NCBI GenBank assembly: GCA_947472885.1
Contig: CANJBX010000021.1
Span: 1 to 56,463, forward strand
Reading direction: 5' to 3'
DNA: 56,463 nt
DNA from: Hyphomicrobiaceae bacterium
GTDB lineage: Bacteria; Pseudomonadota; Alphaproteobacteria; Rhizobiales; Xanthobacteraceae
The notes under the pieces are model-generated. The model was not told the origin of the DNA and did no database searches. It saw only the letters and a program-made list of their open reading frames with translations. The stretch's first letter is position 1; each line of letters opens with the position of its first letter. The translations under genes were made by a program, and so were the position numbers. Positions 40,914 to 49,990 of the stretch are shown piece after piece.

Positions 40914-42472
40914 ACGCGGCGCCTGCATCGCCCGGCGCGCTGCCGACCGGCATCACCCGGATCATGCTGACCGTGTGCGCCATGAGCGCCTCGATCATGC
41001 AGGCGCTCGACACCACCATTGCCAACGTCGCCCTGCCCTATATGCAGGGCTCGCTGTCGGCTTCGCTCGACCAGATCAACTGGGTGCTGACTTCCTACAT
41101 CGTCGCATCGGCGATCATGACCGCGCCGGTCGGCTGGGTCGCGGACCGCTTTGGCCGCAAGCGGCTGTTCATTGCCTGCGTCGCACTGTTCACATTTGCT
41201 TCCCTGTTGTGCGCCGTCGCCCAGACGATTGAGCAGATGGTGCTGTTCCGTCTGTTGCAAGGCGCGGGCGGCGCCGCACTGGTGCCGCTGTCGCAGACCC
41301 TGATGATGGATTCCTATCCGCCGGAGCAGCGCACACGCGCCATGGCGATCTGGGGCGTCGGCGTCATGCTCGGCCCGATCATGGGCCCGACGCTGGGCGG
41401 CTGGCTGACCGACAATTACTCCTGGCACTGGGTGTTTCTCATCAACCTGCCGATCGGCATCCTGACCGTCGTCGGCATGCTGATCTTCATGGAAGAAACC
41501 CGGATCCAGAAGAGCATGAAGTTCGACTGGTTCGGCTTCATCGCGCTGGCCATCGGCATCGGCTCGCTGCAGCTGATGCTGGATCGCGGCGAACAGCTCG
41601 GCTGGTTTGAATCGTGGGAAATCATGGCCGAACTGATCGTCTCGATCAGCGGCTTCTATTACTTCTTCGCGCATTCGCTGACGACGCGCGAGCCGTTCAT
41701 CAGATTTGAATTGTTCCGCGACCGCTATTTCTCCGGCGGCTGCATCTTCATGGTCGTAATCGGCATCGTGCTGTTCGCCACCATGGCGCTGATGACGCCG
41801 TTCATGCAGAACCAGCTTGGCTACCCCATCGTGACCGCAGGCCTGCTGCTCGGTGCGCGCGGCTGCGGCACGCTATGCGCGATGATGTCCGTCAACTTCC
41901 TGATGAAGTATACGCAGGCGCGCAACCTCGTCGGCATCGGCCTGCTGCTGACCTCGTTCACGCTGTGGCAGATGACCGGGTTCACCTCCGAGACCACCGC
42001 CAACATGCTGATCGTCACCGGGGTCATCCAGGGCTGCGGCCTCGGCCTGGTATTCGTGCCGCTCTCGAGCATCTCGTTCCGCACCCTGCCGGGCCATCTG
42101 CGCACCTCCGGCAGCGCCATGCTGACCCTGGTGCGCAACATCGGCAGCTCCATCGGCATCTCGATGGTCATCGCCAACCTCACCAGCAAGACCACGGTGA
42201 TGCACGGGCGCATCATGGAATCGGTAACGCCGTTCAACAATGCGCTGCACATGCCGGACGTGGCCGCGGCGATGGACCTCAACACCGACGCCGGCCGCGC
42301 CTTGCTCGACGCCATGGTGACGAAGCAAGCCGCCGTGATCGCCTATCAAAACGATTTCCTGCTGCTGATGTATCTGACGCTGGCGACACTGCCGCTGCTG
42401 CTCCTCCTTGGCGTCCCAAAGCAGCAGAAGCCCGCCGCAAAACAAGGCAACGAAGTTCACGTCCTCGACTGA
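40910..42472 (+). CDS. DHA2 family MFS transporter, EmrB/QacA-like
   Basis: Drug:H+ antiporter of 520 residues with 14 predicted helices. MQALDTTIANVALPYMQGSL matches motif D1, WVADRFGRKRLF motif A, and GVMLGPIMGPTLGGWL motif C. The start is the GTG overlapping the adaptor stop codon. With EmrA and an outer-membrane channel encoded elsewhere it should export hydrophobic or phenolic compounds, which would fit regulation by MarR. Confidence 0.93.
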   Translation: MNAAPASPGALPTGITRIMLTVCAMSASIMQALDTTIANVALPYMQGSLSASLDQINWVLTSYIVASAIMTAPVGWVADRFGRKRLFIACVALFTFASLLCAVAQTIEQMVLFRLLQGAGGAALVPLSQTLMMDSYPPEQRTRAMAIWGVGVMLGPIMGPTLGGWLTDNYSWHWVFLINLPIGILTVVGMLIFMEETRIQKSMKFDWFGFIALAIGIGSLQLMLDRGEQLGWFESWEIMAELIVSISGFYYFFAHSLTTREPFIRFELFRDRYFSGGCIFMVVIGIVLFATMALMTPFMQNQLGYPIVTAGLLLGARGCGTLCAMMSVNFLMKYTQARNLVGIGLLLTSFTLWQMTGFTSETTANMLIVTGVIQGCGLGLVFVPLSSISFRTLPGHLRTSGSAMLTLVRNIGSSIGISMVIANLTSKTTVMHGRIMESVTPFNNALHMPDVAAAMDLNTDAGRALLDAMVTKQAAVIAYQNDFLLLMYLTLATLPLLLLLGVPKQQKPAAKQGNEVHVLD

Positions 42473-42782
42473 ACGGCCTTCAGCGGCCTCGCCTGCACCT
42501 CACATCTCAATTCTTGTCGCGGCGACGCGCCTGCAAAAGTGCCGCAGTGCCTAATCACAAGGCAATGTGACCGCACGCAATATAAATTTAACTCAACGTA
42601 TGTAGGCATAAGGGGTTGTTAACGCTGTTTACGCTCAGCCGCAGGGGTTTCCCGGACGGCGTTCGTTAAGAGAAGGTTAAAGCGATGTACATTCACACGA
42701 ACGATGGCCGGTCGCCTTTGGACGGGCAATGAAATCCGGACTCAAAAGCAAACTCCCCCAGCTTTCAATTTCAACCAAGCTC

Positions 42783-42785
42783 TAG
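42783..42785 (+). other. In-frame amber codon near the start of the chemotaxis receptor gene
   Basis: An ATG at 42729 opens a frame MKSGLKSKLPQLSISTKL, then TAG, then [20 protein letters not shown], continuous with the receptor. ISTKL before a hydrophobic run is how related receptors begin, so the stop interrupts the natural N-terminus at the edge of the first membrane helix. Confidence 0.8.
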
Positions 42786-42797
42786 GCGATCTTCACG

Positions 42798-44669
42798 GTG
42801 CTGGCGGCTATCGCCGTCGCGCTGGCAAGCGTTGCGCTGGTGCAGGCACGGCGGCAGGCCGCCATGACGGACGAGTTCCAAACCGCCTTCATCGGCGCGC
42901 AGAACGTCCAGAAGATCAACAGCCTGATCTATGCAGTCGTGATGGAATCGCGCGGCGTCTACATGTCGCCCGACATTCCGACCGCCAAAAAATATGGCGA
43001 TGGCTTGCTCAAATTCAACGACCAGATCGTGAAGGTCGTCAACGACTGGAAAAGCGTCGTGCGCACCGACGACGCCGCGCAGTTCGACACGTTTTCCAAG
43101 CGCATTGAACAGTTCATCGGCTTCCGCAAGGAACTGGTGCGGCGCGGCGTTGAAATCTCCCCCGTGGCCGGACGCGAGTATGGCGACAACGACGCCAACC
43201 GCGATGTGCGCACCGCGCTCGACAAGGACATCGACGCGCTCTCCAAAACCTATGACCTGCGCTCGAACCGCATCAGTGCCGAGATGGCGGACAACATTCG
43301 CCTCACCGACATCCTGATGAGCGTGCTGGGCGTCGTTTCCATCGTCATTACCTGCTTTGGCATCGTCCTGATCTGGCGTGCCGTCGTGCGTCCGCTGGCC
43401 GCGATCACCACCGTGACCGAAGCGGTCGCCGGTGGCGACCTTCAGCGCGAGATTCCCTACGGCGAGCGCCAGGACGAAGTCGGCGCGCTGGCGCGTGCGG
43501 TCACGGTGTTCCGTGACGCCGCCATCGCCAAGGACGTGCTCGAAGCCGAAGCTGCCGTGCAGCGTACACAGGCCGAACAGCAACGCCTCGACAACGAGGC
43601 CGTGCAGGCCAAGGCCATCGAGGACAAGCACGCCCACGAGCGTGCGCACGCCAAGGCGCAGAACGAAATCGCCGAGGAACAGCTCAACAGCGCCCGCATG
43701 CAGGCACAGGCCGCCGAGGAACAGGGCAGCGTCGTGGCGCAGCTGGCGTCCGCGCTAGGCAAGATTTCCGACGGCGACCCCACGGTGCGCCTGCCGGACA
43801 GCATGGCTGGCGCCTACGAACAGATCCGCACCGACTTCAACAGCATGGCGGAGCGCCTGCAGGAAACCATTGTCGCGATCTCGAACGCCACCCGCGACGT
43901 CTCGAACGCTGCCGTGGAAATCTCCAACGCGACCACCGACCTGTCCCAACGCAGCGAGGAACAGGCCGCGGGCCTTGAGGAAACTTCCGCATCGATGGAA
44001 CACGTCCCCTCGATGGTGAAGCAGAACGCACAGAACGCGCAAGCCGCGAGCCAGCTCGCGGCCGGCACCCACGATGTCGCAAATCGCAGCGGCGCGGTGG
44101 TGGCAAGCGCGGTCGAGGCGATGTCCCGCATCGCGCAGTCATCCGCCAAGATCACCGATATCATCGGCGTCATCAACGAGATCGCGCAGCAAACCAACCT
44201 CCTGGCTCTCAACGCCGCCGTCGAAGCCGCCCGCGCGGGTGACGCCGGCCGCGGTTTTGCTGTCGTCGCGTCGGAAGTGCGCAGCCTCGCGCAGCGTTCC
44301 TCGCAGGCGGCGAAGGACATCAAGGACCTCATCACGTCGAGCGTCACGCAGGTTGAGGACGGCGTCGATCTCGTCAATCAGGCCGGCAAGTCGCTGGGCG
44401 AGATCGTCTCGTCGATCAAGAGTGTTGCGGAAATCGTGTCGGGCATTGCCACAGCAAGCGCCGAACAGTCCGCCGGTATCGACGAAGTCAACAAGGCGTT
44501 GACCCAGATGGACCAGCTGACGCAGCAGAACTCGGCCTTCGTCGAGCAAAACGCCGCGACCGCCAAGACGCTGGAACAGCAGGCTGGTGTTACCGGGCAG
44601 CAGATTTCGTTCTTCAAGCTCGGCGAGACTGACGGCTACGCGGCAGCACCGCTGCGGCGGGCGAGCTAA
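42798..44669 (+). CDS. Methyl-accepting chemotaxis protein, N-terminus interrupted by TAG
   Basis: Receptor of about 623 residues from the first possible restart (GTG). A four-helix-bundle sensor region, a second membrane helix ([20 protein letters not shown]), HAMP ([20 protein letters not shown]) and a coiled-coil signalling domain with the hairpin tip [20 protein letters not shown] are intact. The original start at 42729 is followed by an amber codon at codon 19. Restart at GTG would keep only about 16 hydrophobic residues of the first helix and lose its positive N-terminus, so membrane insertion may fail. It is either a recent pseudogene or an amber read-through case. Confidence 0.85.
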   Translation: MLAAIAVALASVALVQARRQAAMTDEFQTAFIGAQNVQKINSLIYAVVMESRGVYMSPDIPTAKKYGDGLLKFNDQIVKVVNDWKSVVRTDDAAQFDTFSKRIEQFIGFRKELVRRGVEISPVAGREYGDNDANRDVRTALDKDIDALSKTYDLRSNRISAEMADNIRLTDILMSVLGVVSIVITCFGIVLIWRAVVRPLAAITTVTEAVAGGDLQREIPYGERQDEVGALARAVTVFRDAAIAKDVLEAEAAVQRTQAEQQRLDNEAVQAKAIEDKHAHERAHAKAQNEIAEEQLNSARMQAQAAEEQGSVVAQLASALGKISDGDPTVRLPDSMAGAYEQIRTDFNSMAERLQETIVAISNATRDVSNAAVEISNATTDLSQRSEEQAAGLEETSASMEHVPSMVKQNAQNAQAASQLAAGTHDVANRSGAVVASAVEAMSRIAQSSAKITDIIGVINEIAQQTNLLALNAAVEAARAGDAGRGFAVVASEVRSLAQRSSQAAKDIKDLITSSVTQVEDGVDLVNQAGKSLGEIVSSIKSVAEIVSGIATASAEQSAGIDEVNKALTQMDQLTQQNSAFVEQNAATAKTLEQQAGVTGQQISFFKLGETDGYAAAPLRRAS

Positions 44670-44690
44670 TAGCTATCGCCATTGCTCTCG

Positions 44691-44804
44691 TGTCCCGGAC
44701 GAGCGCGCATCGCGCGCGACGATCCGGGACCCAGAGCAACAAACGCAATCATCCGTGAACTTGGCCCTGGGTCCCGGCTCTTCGCTTCGCTGCGGCCGGG
44801 ACAC
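44691..44804. repeat. Dispersed palindromic repeat, family A copy 2
   Basis: TGTCCCGGACGAGCGCGC opens and GCGGCCGGGACAC closes the element, as in the copy at 3151-3283, with internal GATCCGGGACCCAG identical to that copy. It lies between the convergent receptor and acyl-CoA dehydrogenase genes. Confidence 0.8.
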
Positions 44805-44845
44805 CAGACCTGTGATGTGACGCGAGCGCGCGCCCGCGCGATCTC

Positions 44846-46033
44846 TCAATACGACCGCGGCAATCCCAGCACATGTTCGGCGAGGTACGACAGGATCATG
44901 TTCGTCGAGATCGGCGCGACCTGATAGAGCCGTGTCTCACGGAACTTGCGCTCGATGTCGAACTCCTCGGCGAAGCCGAAGCCGCCGTGGGTCTGTACGC
45001 ACATGTCCGCTGCCGCCCATGAGGCGTCCGCCGCCAGCATCTTCGCCATGTTGGCTTCCGCGCCGCAGTCCTTGCCCGCGGCATAGAGCCGGGCTGCTTC
45101 CTGCACCATCAGTTCGGCGGCGCGCATCTGCGCATAGGCTTTGGCAATCGGAAACTGCACGCCCTGATTTTGCCCGATGGGACGGCCGAACAGCACGCGC
45201 TCCCTGGCGTAGGCGGACGCCTTTTCAATGAACCATTTGGCGTCACCGATGCACTCCGCACCGATCAGGACGCGTTCCGCATTCATGCCGGAGATGATGT
45301 AGCGAAAGCCCTGGCCTTCCTCGCCGATGAGGTTTTCCGCCGGCACGCGCAGGCCATCGAAGAACACTTCAGTGGTGGCGTGGTTCATCATGGTACGGAT
45401 CGGCTTGATCGACAGGCCCGAACCTCCGGAAGACTTTGCCTCGTGCATATCGACCAGAAACACCGACAGCCCTTCGGTGCGCTTTTTGACCTGATCGCGG
45501 GGCGTGGTGCGGGCAAGCAGCAGCATGAGGTCGGAATGTTCGGCGCGCGAGGTCCAGATTTTCTGGCCGTTGATGACGTAGTCGTTGCCCTCACGCACCG
45601 CCGTGGTGCGCAGCGCCAGCGTATCGGTGCCGGACGTCGGCTCGGTGACGCCAAAGGCCTGCAAACGCAATTCGCCGCGGGCGATGGCGGGCAGATACTT
45701 CGCCTTCTGCGCCGCGCTGCCGTGCCGCAGCACCGTCCCCATCGTATACATCTGCGCATGGCAGGCCGCGCCATTGCAGCCGGCGGCGTGGACTTCTTCC
45801 ATGATCGCGGCGGCGGCGCGCAGCGTCAGCCCGCTGCCGCCGAACTCTTCCGGGATCAGGGCGGCGAGAAAACCCGCCGTGGTCAGCGCCTCGACAAACG
45901 CCGTCGGATAGGCGCGTTCGCGGTCCAGCACGCGCCAGTATTCGCCGGGGAATTGCTCGCACAGCGCGCGGACGGAAGCACGGATGTCGGAGAGGTCGTC
46001 GGGATGGGATTCGTATGAATTGTCTTCGGCCAT
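44846..46033 (-). CDS. Acyl-CoA dehydrogenase family protein
   Basis: FAD-dependent dehydrogenase of about 395 residues that introduces a 2,3-double bond in acyl-CoA and passes electrons to ETF. LQAFGVTEPTSGTDTLALRT and INGQKIWTSRAEHSDL are the family signatures, and YAQMRAAELMVQEAARLYA and CVQTHGGFGFAEEFDIER the C-terminal helices. The chain-length class cannot be read. The start MAEDNSYES is two codons after a GTG. Repeat family B lies just upstream. Confidence 0.9.
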   Translation of the reverse strand: MAEDNSYESHPDDLSDIRASVRALCEQFPGEYWRVLDRERAYPTAFVEALTTAGFLAALIPEEFGGSGLTLRAAAAIMEEVHAAGCNGAACHAQMYTMGTVLRHGSAAQKAKYLPAIARGELRLQAFGVTEPTSGTDTLALRTTAVREGNDYVINGQKIWTSRAEHSDLMLLLARTTPRDQVKKRTEGLSVFLVDMHEAKSSGGSGLSIKPIRTMMNHATTEVFFDGLRVPAENLIGEEGQGFRYIISGMNAERVLIGAECIGDAKWFIEKASAYARERVLFGRPIGQNQGVQFPIAKAYAQMRAAELMVQEAARLYAAGKDCGAEANMAKMLAADASWAAADMCVQTHGGFGFAEEFDIERKFRETRLYQVAPISTNMILSYLAEHVLGLPRSY

Positions 46034-46050
46034 GACCACAAATCTAGCCC

Positions 46051-46080
46051 GTCATGGCCGGGCTTGTCCCGGCCATCCCG
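46051..46080. repeat. Dispersed palindromic repeat, family B copy 2
   Basis: One module, CGTCATGGCCGGGCTTGTCC plus CGGCCATCCC, identical in its core to the facing modules at 12626-12714. It lies between the acyl-CoA dehydrogenase gene and the first MetE-like gene, which share the strand. Confidence 0.7.
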
Positions 46081-46117
46081 GCAAGGGAGGCATGATGCCC
46101 GCCTGAAGCAAAAGGCT

Positions 46118-47221
46118 TCAGCCCCACACCTCGTTCGCCACTTCGGCGATCAGGCGCATTTTCGCCCATTGTTCTTCCTCGGTCAGCGCGTTGCCTTCCT
46201 CGGTGGAGGCAAAGCCGCACTGGCCGGAAATCGCCAGCTGGTCGATATCGACGTATTTCGCGGCCTCGTCGATGCGGCGCTTGAGGGCGTCCTTGCTTTC
46301 CAGCCTGCCGTTCTTGGTCGTCACGATGCCGAGCACGACGACCTTGCCCTTAGGCAGCATCTTTAGCGGCTCGAAGCCACCGGAACGCTCGTCATCGTAT
46401 TCCATGAAGTAGCCATGGACATTGATCTTGTTGAACAGGATTTCCTGCACGGCGTCGTAGCTGCCGGCGCCCATGAACGTCGACTTATAGTTGCCGCGGC
46501 ACAGGTGCATGGTGATCGTCATGTCGGAGGGAATATCCGACATCGCCTCGTTGATGAGATCGCCATAGATGACGCCGAGCTTTTCCGGGTTGTCGCCGCG
46601 CGCCGTCATCTGGCCGCGGTATTTCTCGTCACACAGCATGGCGATGAACACTTCGTCGAGCTGCAGGTAACGGCAGCCGGCATCGGCGAAGCCGCGCACT
46701 GCCTTGCGATACGCCTTGCCGAGATCGGCGAACATCGTCTCGTTGTCGGTATAGGCTTCCTTCGCGACCGGCGTCCTGGACGGGCGGCCATAGATCGCCG
46801 AGGGCGCGGGAATGGTGATCTTCGGCGTCTTGCTGGTGTGATCCTTCACGAACTTGAAGTGCTCGACCATCGGATGCGGCCCAGCCATGCCGAGCTTGCC
46901 AGTGATTTGCACGCCGTCGGCACGCGTATCGACCGCGGCGAATTTAATGCCCGCACTCATGTTGTGGTATTCGGCGCCGTCGAGGCCCCAGAGAAAGTCG
47001 AGATGCCACCACGACCGGCGGAATTCGCCGTCGGTGATCGCCTGGATGCCGGTGTCTTCCTGCTTCCCAATCAGCTTGATGATCTCGGCGTCTTCGACCG
47101 CCTTAAGTTGTGCCGGCGTGATCTCGCCCTTGGCGCGCCTGGCGCGGGCCTCGTGCAGCACCTTGGGGCGCAGCAGGCTTCCAACATGATCGGCACGAAA
47201 CGGCGGCTTGGTCCTCTGCAT
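46118..47221 (-). CDS. MetE C-terminal-like methyltransferase, paralogue 1
   Basis: Protein of 367 residues equivalent to the catalytic half of cobalamin-independent methionine synthase. The zinc-ligand motif HLCRGN (H-x-C, near 240), an acidic residue in FMEYDDE and the C-terminal Cys in QCGFAST (near 337) are conserved, so zinc-activated methyl transfer to or from a thiol is plausible. The N-terminal half of true MetE is missing. The first 19 residues are identical to paralogue 2. The real methyl donor and acceptor are unknown; core-MetE-type methionine synthase and other thiol methyltransferases are alternatives. Confidence 0.88.
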   Translation of the reverse strand: MQRTKPPFRADHVGSLLRPKVLHEARARRAKGEITPAQLKAVEDAEIIKLIGKQEDTGIQAITDGEFRRSWWHLDFLWGLDGAEYHNMSAGIKFAAVDTRADGVQITGKLGMAGPHPMVEHFKFVKDHTSKTPKITIPAPSAIYGRPSRTPVAKEAYTDNETMFADLGKAYRKAVRGFADAGCRYLQLDEVFIAMLCDEKYRGQMTARGDNPEKLGVIYGDLINEAMSDIPSDMTITMHLCRGNYKSTFMGAGSYDAVQEILFNKINVHGYFMEYDDERSGGFEPLKMLPKGKVVVLGIVTTKNGRLESKDALKRRIDEAAKYVDIDQLAISGQCGFASTEEGNALTEEEQWAKMRLIAEVANEVWG

Positions 47222-47253
47222 CGCTCTCGCTCCCTGTTGCCCGCGCTTTAAAA

Positions 47254-47265
47254 CAAGCAGGCTTG
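47254..47265. promoter_or_regulatory. Palindrome upstream of MetE-like paralogue 1
   Basis: CAAGC-AG-GCTTG lies 33 bases upstream of the gene start. Its ten-base core is the complement of the core in the marR operator candidate (AAGCCTGCTT), which suggests that the same regulator might act at both. Confidence 0.4.
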
Positions 47266-47334
47266 CTTATTTGTATAGCCGATCCGGGCATCCGTGTCTG
47301 CCCTCCGGGAGGGTGACAGCAGGTGTTAGATTTT

Positions 47335-47383
47335 GGGCGTGATCTGATCCGACAACCGGCATCCACTTTTCGGGATCACGCCC
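47335..47383. repeat. Rhizobial-type intergenic palindrome, possible terminator of paralogue 2
   Basis: GGGCGTGATC and GATCACGCCC form a 10-bp stem around an inner sequence with ACCGGCATCCACTTTTCGGG. It resembles a palindromic repeat known from Bradyrhizobium-like genomes. It begins 4 bases after the stop of paralogue 2, so it could end that transcript. Confidence 0.55.
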
Positions 47384-47387
47384 GCCC

Positions 47388-48491
47388 CTAGCCCCAGACC
47401 TCGTCCGCGACCTCGACGACCCGGGCGAGCTTGGCCCATTGCTCATCCTCGGTCAGCACATTGCCTTCTTCCGTCGAGGCAAAGCCGCATTGCGGCGACA
47501 GCGCCAGCTGGTTGATGTCGATGAACTTCGCGGCCTCGTCGATGCGGCGCATCAGCTCGTCGCGGCTTTCCAGCGTACCGGTCTTCGACGTCACCAGCCC
47601 CAACACGACGGTCTTGCCCTTGGGGACAAAGCGCAGTGGCTCGAATCCGCCGGCGCGGTCCGAGTCATATTCCATGAAGTAGCCATGGACATTGATGCTG
47701 TTGAACAGCACTTCCGCCACCGGCTCGTAACCGCCCGACGCCACGAAGGTCGAACGAAAATTGCCGCGGCAAAGATGCATCGTGATCGTCATGTCGTCGG
47801 GAATACCGGCAATCGATGCGTTGAGCATATCGGCATAGATCATCGGCAGCTTTTCCGGATCGTCACCCCGCGCCGTCACCTGCTGGCGCAGCGCCGGATC
47901 GCACAGATAGGTGAAATTCACCTCGTCGAGTTGCAGATAGCGGCAGCCGGCATCGGCAAAGGCATGCACGGCCTTGTTATAGCTTTCTCCGAGATCGCGG
48001 TAGAAGTCGTCCATGTTGGGATAGATCGCTTCAGGCACCGCATCACGGCCATAGCGGAAGTGCAGCGAGGACGGCGACGGAATCGTCATCTTCGCCGGCT
48101 CTTTTGTTTTCTCCGCAACAAAGCGGAAATGCTCGACCATCGGATGCGGCGTGTATGCGCCGAGCTTGCCGGTGACACGCAGCATCATCGGTTTCGGGTT
48201 GACACCCTGGAACTTGATCTTGCGCTCGCCGAGATAGGCTTCGACACCATCGAGCTTGCCGAGAAAGTCGTAGTTCCAGAATGCACGCCGGAATTCACCA
48301 TCGGTGATCGACTTCAGCCCAATGGATTCCTGCTTGCGGATGACGTCCTCGATGGCGCGGTCTTCGATGACCCGCAGCCCATCCGGCGTGATCTCGCCGC
48401 GCTCGTGCTTTTCACGCGCTGCCTTCAGTTCGGCCGGACGCAACAGGCTGCCGACATGGTCGGCGCGGAAGGGTGGCTTGGTACGCTGCAC
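47388..48491 (-). CDS. MetE C-terminal-like methyltransferase, paralogue 2
   Basis: Protein of 367 residues, the same length as paralogue 1 and with the same N-terminus. HLCRGNFRSTFVASGG, FMEYDSDRAGGFEP and PQCGFASTEEGN keep the zinc-binding pattern, so it should be active. Differences lie in the substrate-side loops (for example DAVEA in place of DGAEY), which suggests a different acceptor. It lies between repeat elements and is transcribed with its paralogues in the same direction but with separate hairpins between them. Confidence 0.88.
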   Translation of the reverse strand: MQRTKPPFRADHVGSLLRPAELKAAREKHERGEITPDGLRVIEDRAIEDVIRKQESIGLKSITDGEFRRAFWNYDFLGKLDGVEAYLGERKIKFQGVNPKPMMLRVTGKLGAYTPHPMVEHFRFVAEKTKEPAKMTIPSPSSLHFRYGRDAVPEAIYPNMDDFYRDLGESYNKAVHAFADAGCRYLQLDEVNFTYLCDPALRQQVTARGDDPEKLPMIYADMLNASIAGIPDDMTITMHLCRGNFRSTFVASGGYEPVAEVLFNSINVHGYFMEYDSDRAGGFEPLRFVPKGKTVVLGLVTSKTGTLESRDELMRRIDEAAKFIDINQLALSPQCGFASTEEGNVLTEDEQWAKLARVVEVADEVWG

Positions 48492-48542
48492 GGTGGCCGT
48501 CCTTAAACTTCAAGAGAACGCTTAACGAATACTAGACGCGCA

Positions 48543-48573
48543 AACGCCCGGCACAAGGCTTGTGCCGGGCGTT
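48543..48573 (-). terminator. Hairpin downstream of MetE-like paralogue 3
   Basis: AACGCCCGGCACAAG is repeated in inverted orientation around a single central base, making a perfect long stem 22 bases after the stop of paralogue 3. A T-run is weak. It separates paralogues 3 and 2. Confidence 0.6.
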
Positions 48574-48595
48574 GTGATGCGCGGAACCTTGAGGC

Positions 48596-49705
48596 TTATT
48601 TGCCCCAGATTTCCTTCGAGAGTTCGACGATTTCCTTCATCTTCGCCCATTGCTGGGTTTCAGTGAGGACGTTGCCTTCTTCCGTCGATGCAAAACCGCA
48701 CTGCGGCGAAAGGCAGCACTGCTCGATGTCGATGAACTTGGTGGCTTCGTCGAGACGGCGCTTGATCGTGTCCTTGCTCTCAAGCGTACCGCTCTTGGAC
48801 GTGATCAGGCCGAGTACCGCCTGCTTCTTGCCCTTCGGCATGAAGCGGAGCGGCTCGAAACCGCCGGCGCGGTCTGAGTCGTACTCGAGGAAGTAGCCAT
48901 CATAATTGGTGCCGGCGAACAGGATTTCCGCGATCGGCTCGTAGCCGCCAGACGCAATCCAGGTCGAACGGAAATTGCCACGGCAGATATGCGTGGTGAT
49001 GGTCATGTCCTTCGGCTTGCCCTTGAGCGCACCGTTCAGGATGTCGGCATAGTCCCTGGCGAGGTTTGCGGTATCGAGGCCGCGCGCCTTGGCCTTGGCC
49101 ATTTCTTCCTTCGAACACAAGTAGGCCCAGGCAGTGTCGTCGAACTGCAGGTAGCGGCAGCCGGCGTCGTAGAACGTCTTGATCGCCTTCTTATAGGTCT
49201 TGCTGAGATCCTCGAAGATGTCGTCGCGATGCTTGTACTTCTTCGCAATGACGGCGCCCGGCTCGAGGCGGAAGTGCAGCACGGTCGGGGCCGGAATGGT
49301 CATCTTCGGCACCAGCTTGGTGTTGCGCTTCAGGAACTTGAAGTGCGCGACCATCGGATGGTCTTCCGGGAAACCGATCTTGCCGTTGATCTGCGGCGTC
49401 TGCGCCTTGGTCTGGACACCATGAAACTGGATGCCGTGGTCGAGTTCGACGATATCGACGCCATCAAGCATGCCGAAAAAGTCGAAGTGCCACCACGAAC
49501 GGCGGAATTCGCCATCCGTCGCAAGCTGCAAGCCGCAGGATTCCTGCTTCTTGATGAGCTTTTTGATCTCCTCGTCCTCGACCTTCTTCAGGGCGGCCTT
49601 GGTGATCTTCTTCTTGTCGTATTTCGCGCGCGCGTCCTTGAGCGCCTTGGGGCGCAGGAAGCTGCCGACCTGGTCAGCGCGGAATGGAGCGGTAGTCCTC
49701 TGCAT
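48596..49705 (-). CDS. MetE C-terminal-like methyltransferase, paralogue 3
   Basis: Protein of 369 residues, the most diverged of the three, starting MQRTTAPFRADQVGSFLRP. The zinc ligands are kept: HICRGNFRSTWIASGG, FLEYDSDRAGGFEP and PQCGFASTEEGN. A Lys-rich stretch follows the N-terminal helix. The ATG is preceded by GGGAGG; an upstream in-frame start would add 14 residues. All three lack the MetE N-terminal domain, which binds folate with the catalytic half, so a folate donor is unlikely by analogy. Confidence 0.88.
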   Translation of the reverse strand: MQRTTAPFRADQVGSFLRPKALKDARAKYDKKKITKAALKKVEDEEIKKLIKKQESCGLQLATDGEFRRSWWHFDFFGMLDGVDIVELDHGIQFHGVQTKAQTPQINGKIGFPEDHPMVAHFKFLKRNTKLVPKMTIPAPTVLHFRLEPGAVIAKKYKHRDDIFEDLSKTYKKAIKTFYDAGCRYLQFDDTAWAYLCSKEEMAKAKARGLDTANLARDYADILNGALKGKPKDMTITTHICRGNFRSTWIASGGYEPIAEILFAGTNYDGYFLEYDSDRAGGFEPLRFMPKGKKQAVLGLITSKSGTLESKDTIKRRLDEATKFIDIEQCCLSPQCGFASTEEGNVLTETQQWAKMKEIVELSKEIWGK

Positions 49706-49990
49706 AGTTCCTCCCAAAATCCCTTTTACAAGCCACGCCGAGCCCAAAGCGAATTCGCGCGCCGGTGTCGGGACTTACATTGCCGTTTCTCGTACGTTTC
49801 GTCACGAAAAATTTTCAGGCGATTCTAGTGGGCGGCAACATTGGGAGCAGGCCCAATGCCATCGGCGCAGCCCTTTTGGCGGCGTTGTTTTTTGGTCCGG
49901 CGTGGTGATGAACCGCAGGAGGAAAGACCTGTGCTTTTGCCCGCGGGTGCTATGCTGCCCACCAAAGAACTGGAAACAATCGGAGGAACC

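Noticed and set aside
47222-47387. SAM or SAH riboswitch before a MetE-like gene
   Set aside because: I could not find a pseudoknot or conserved core; the region is explained by two palindromes.
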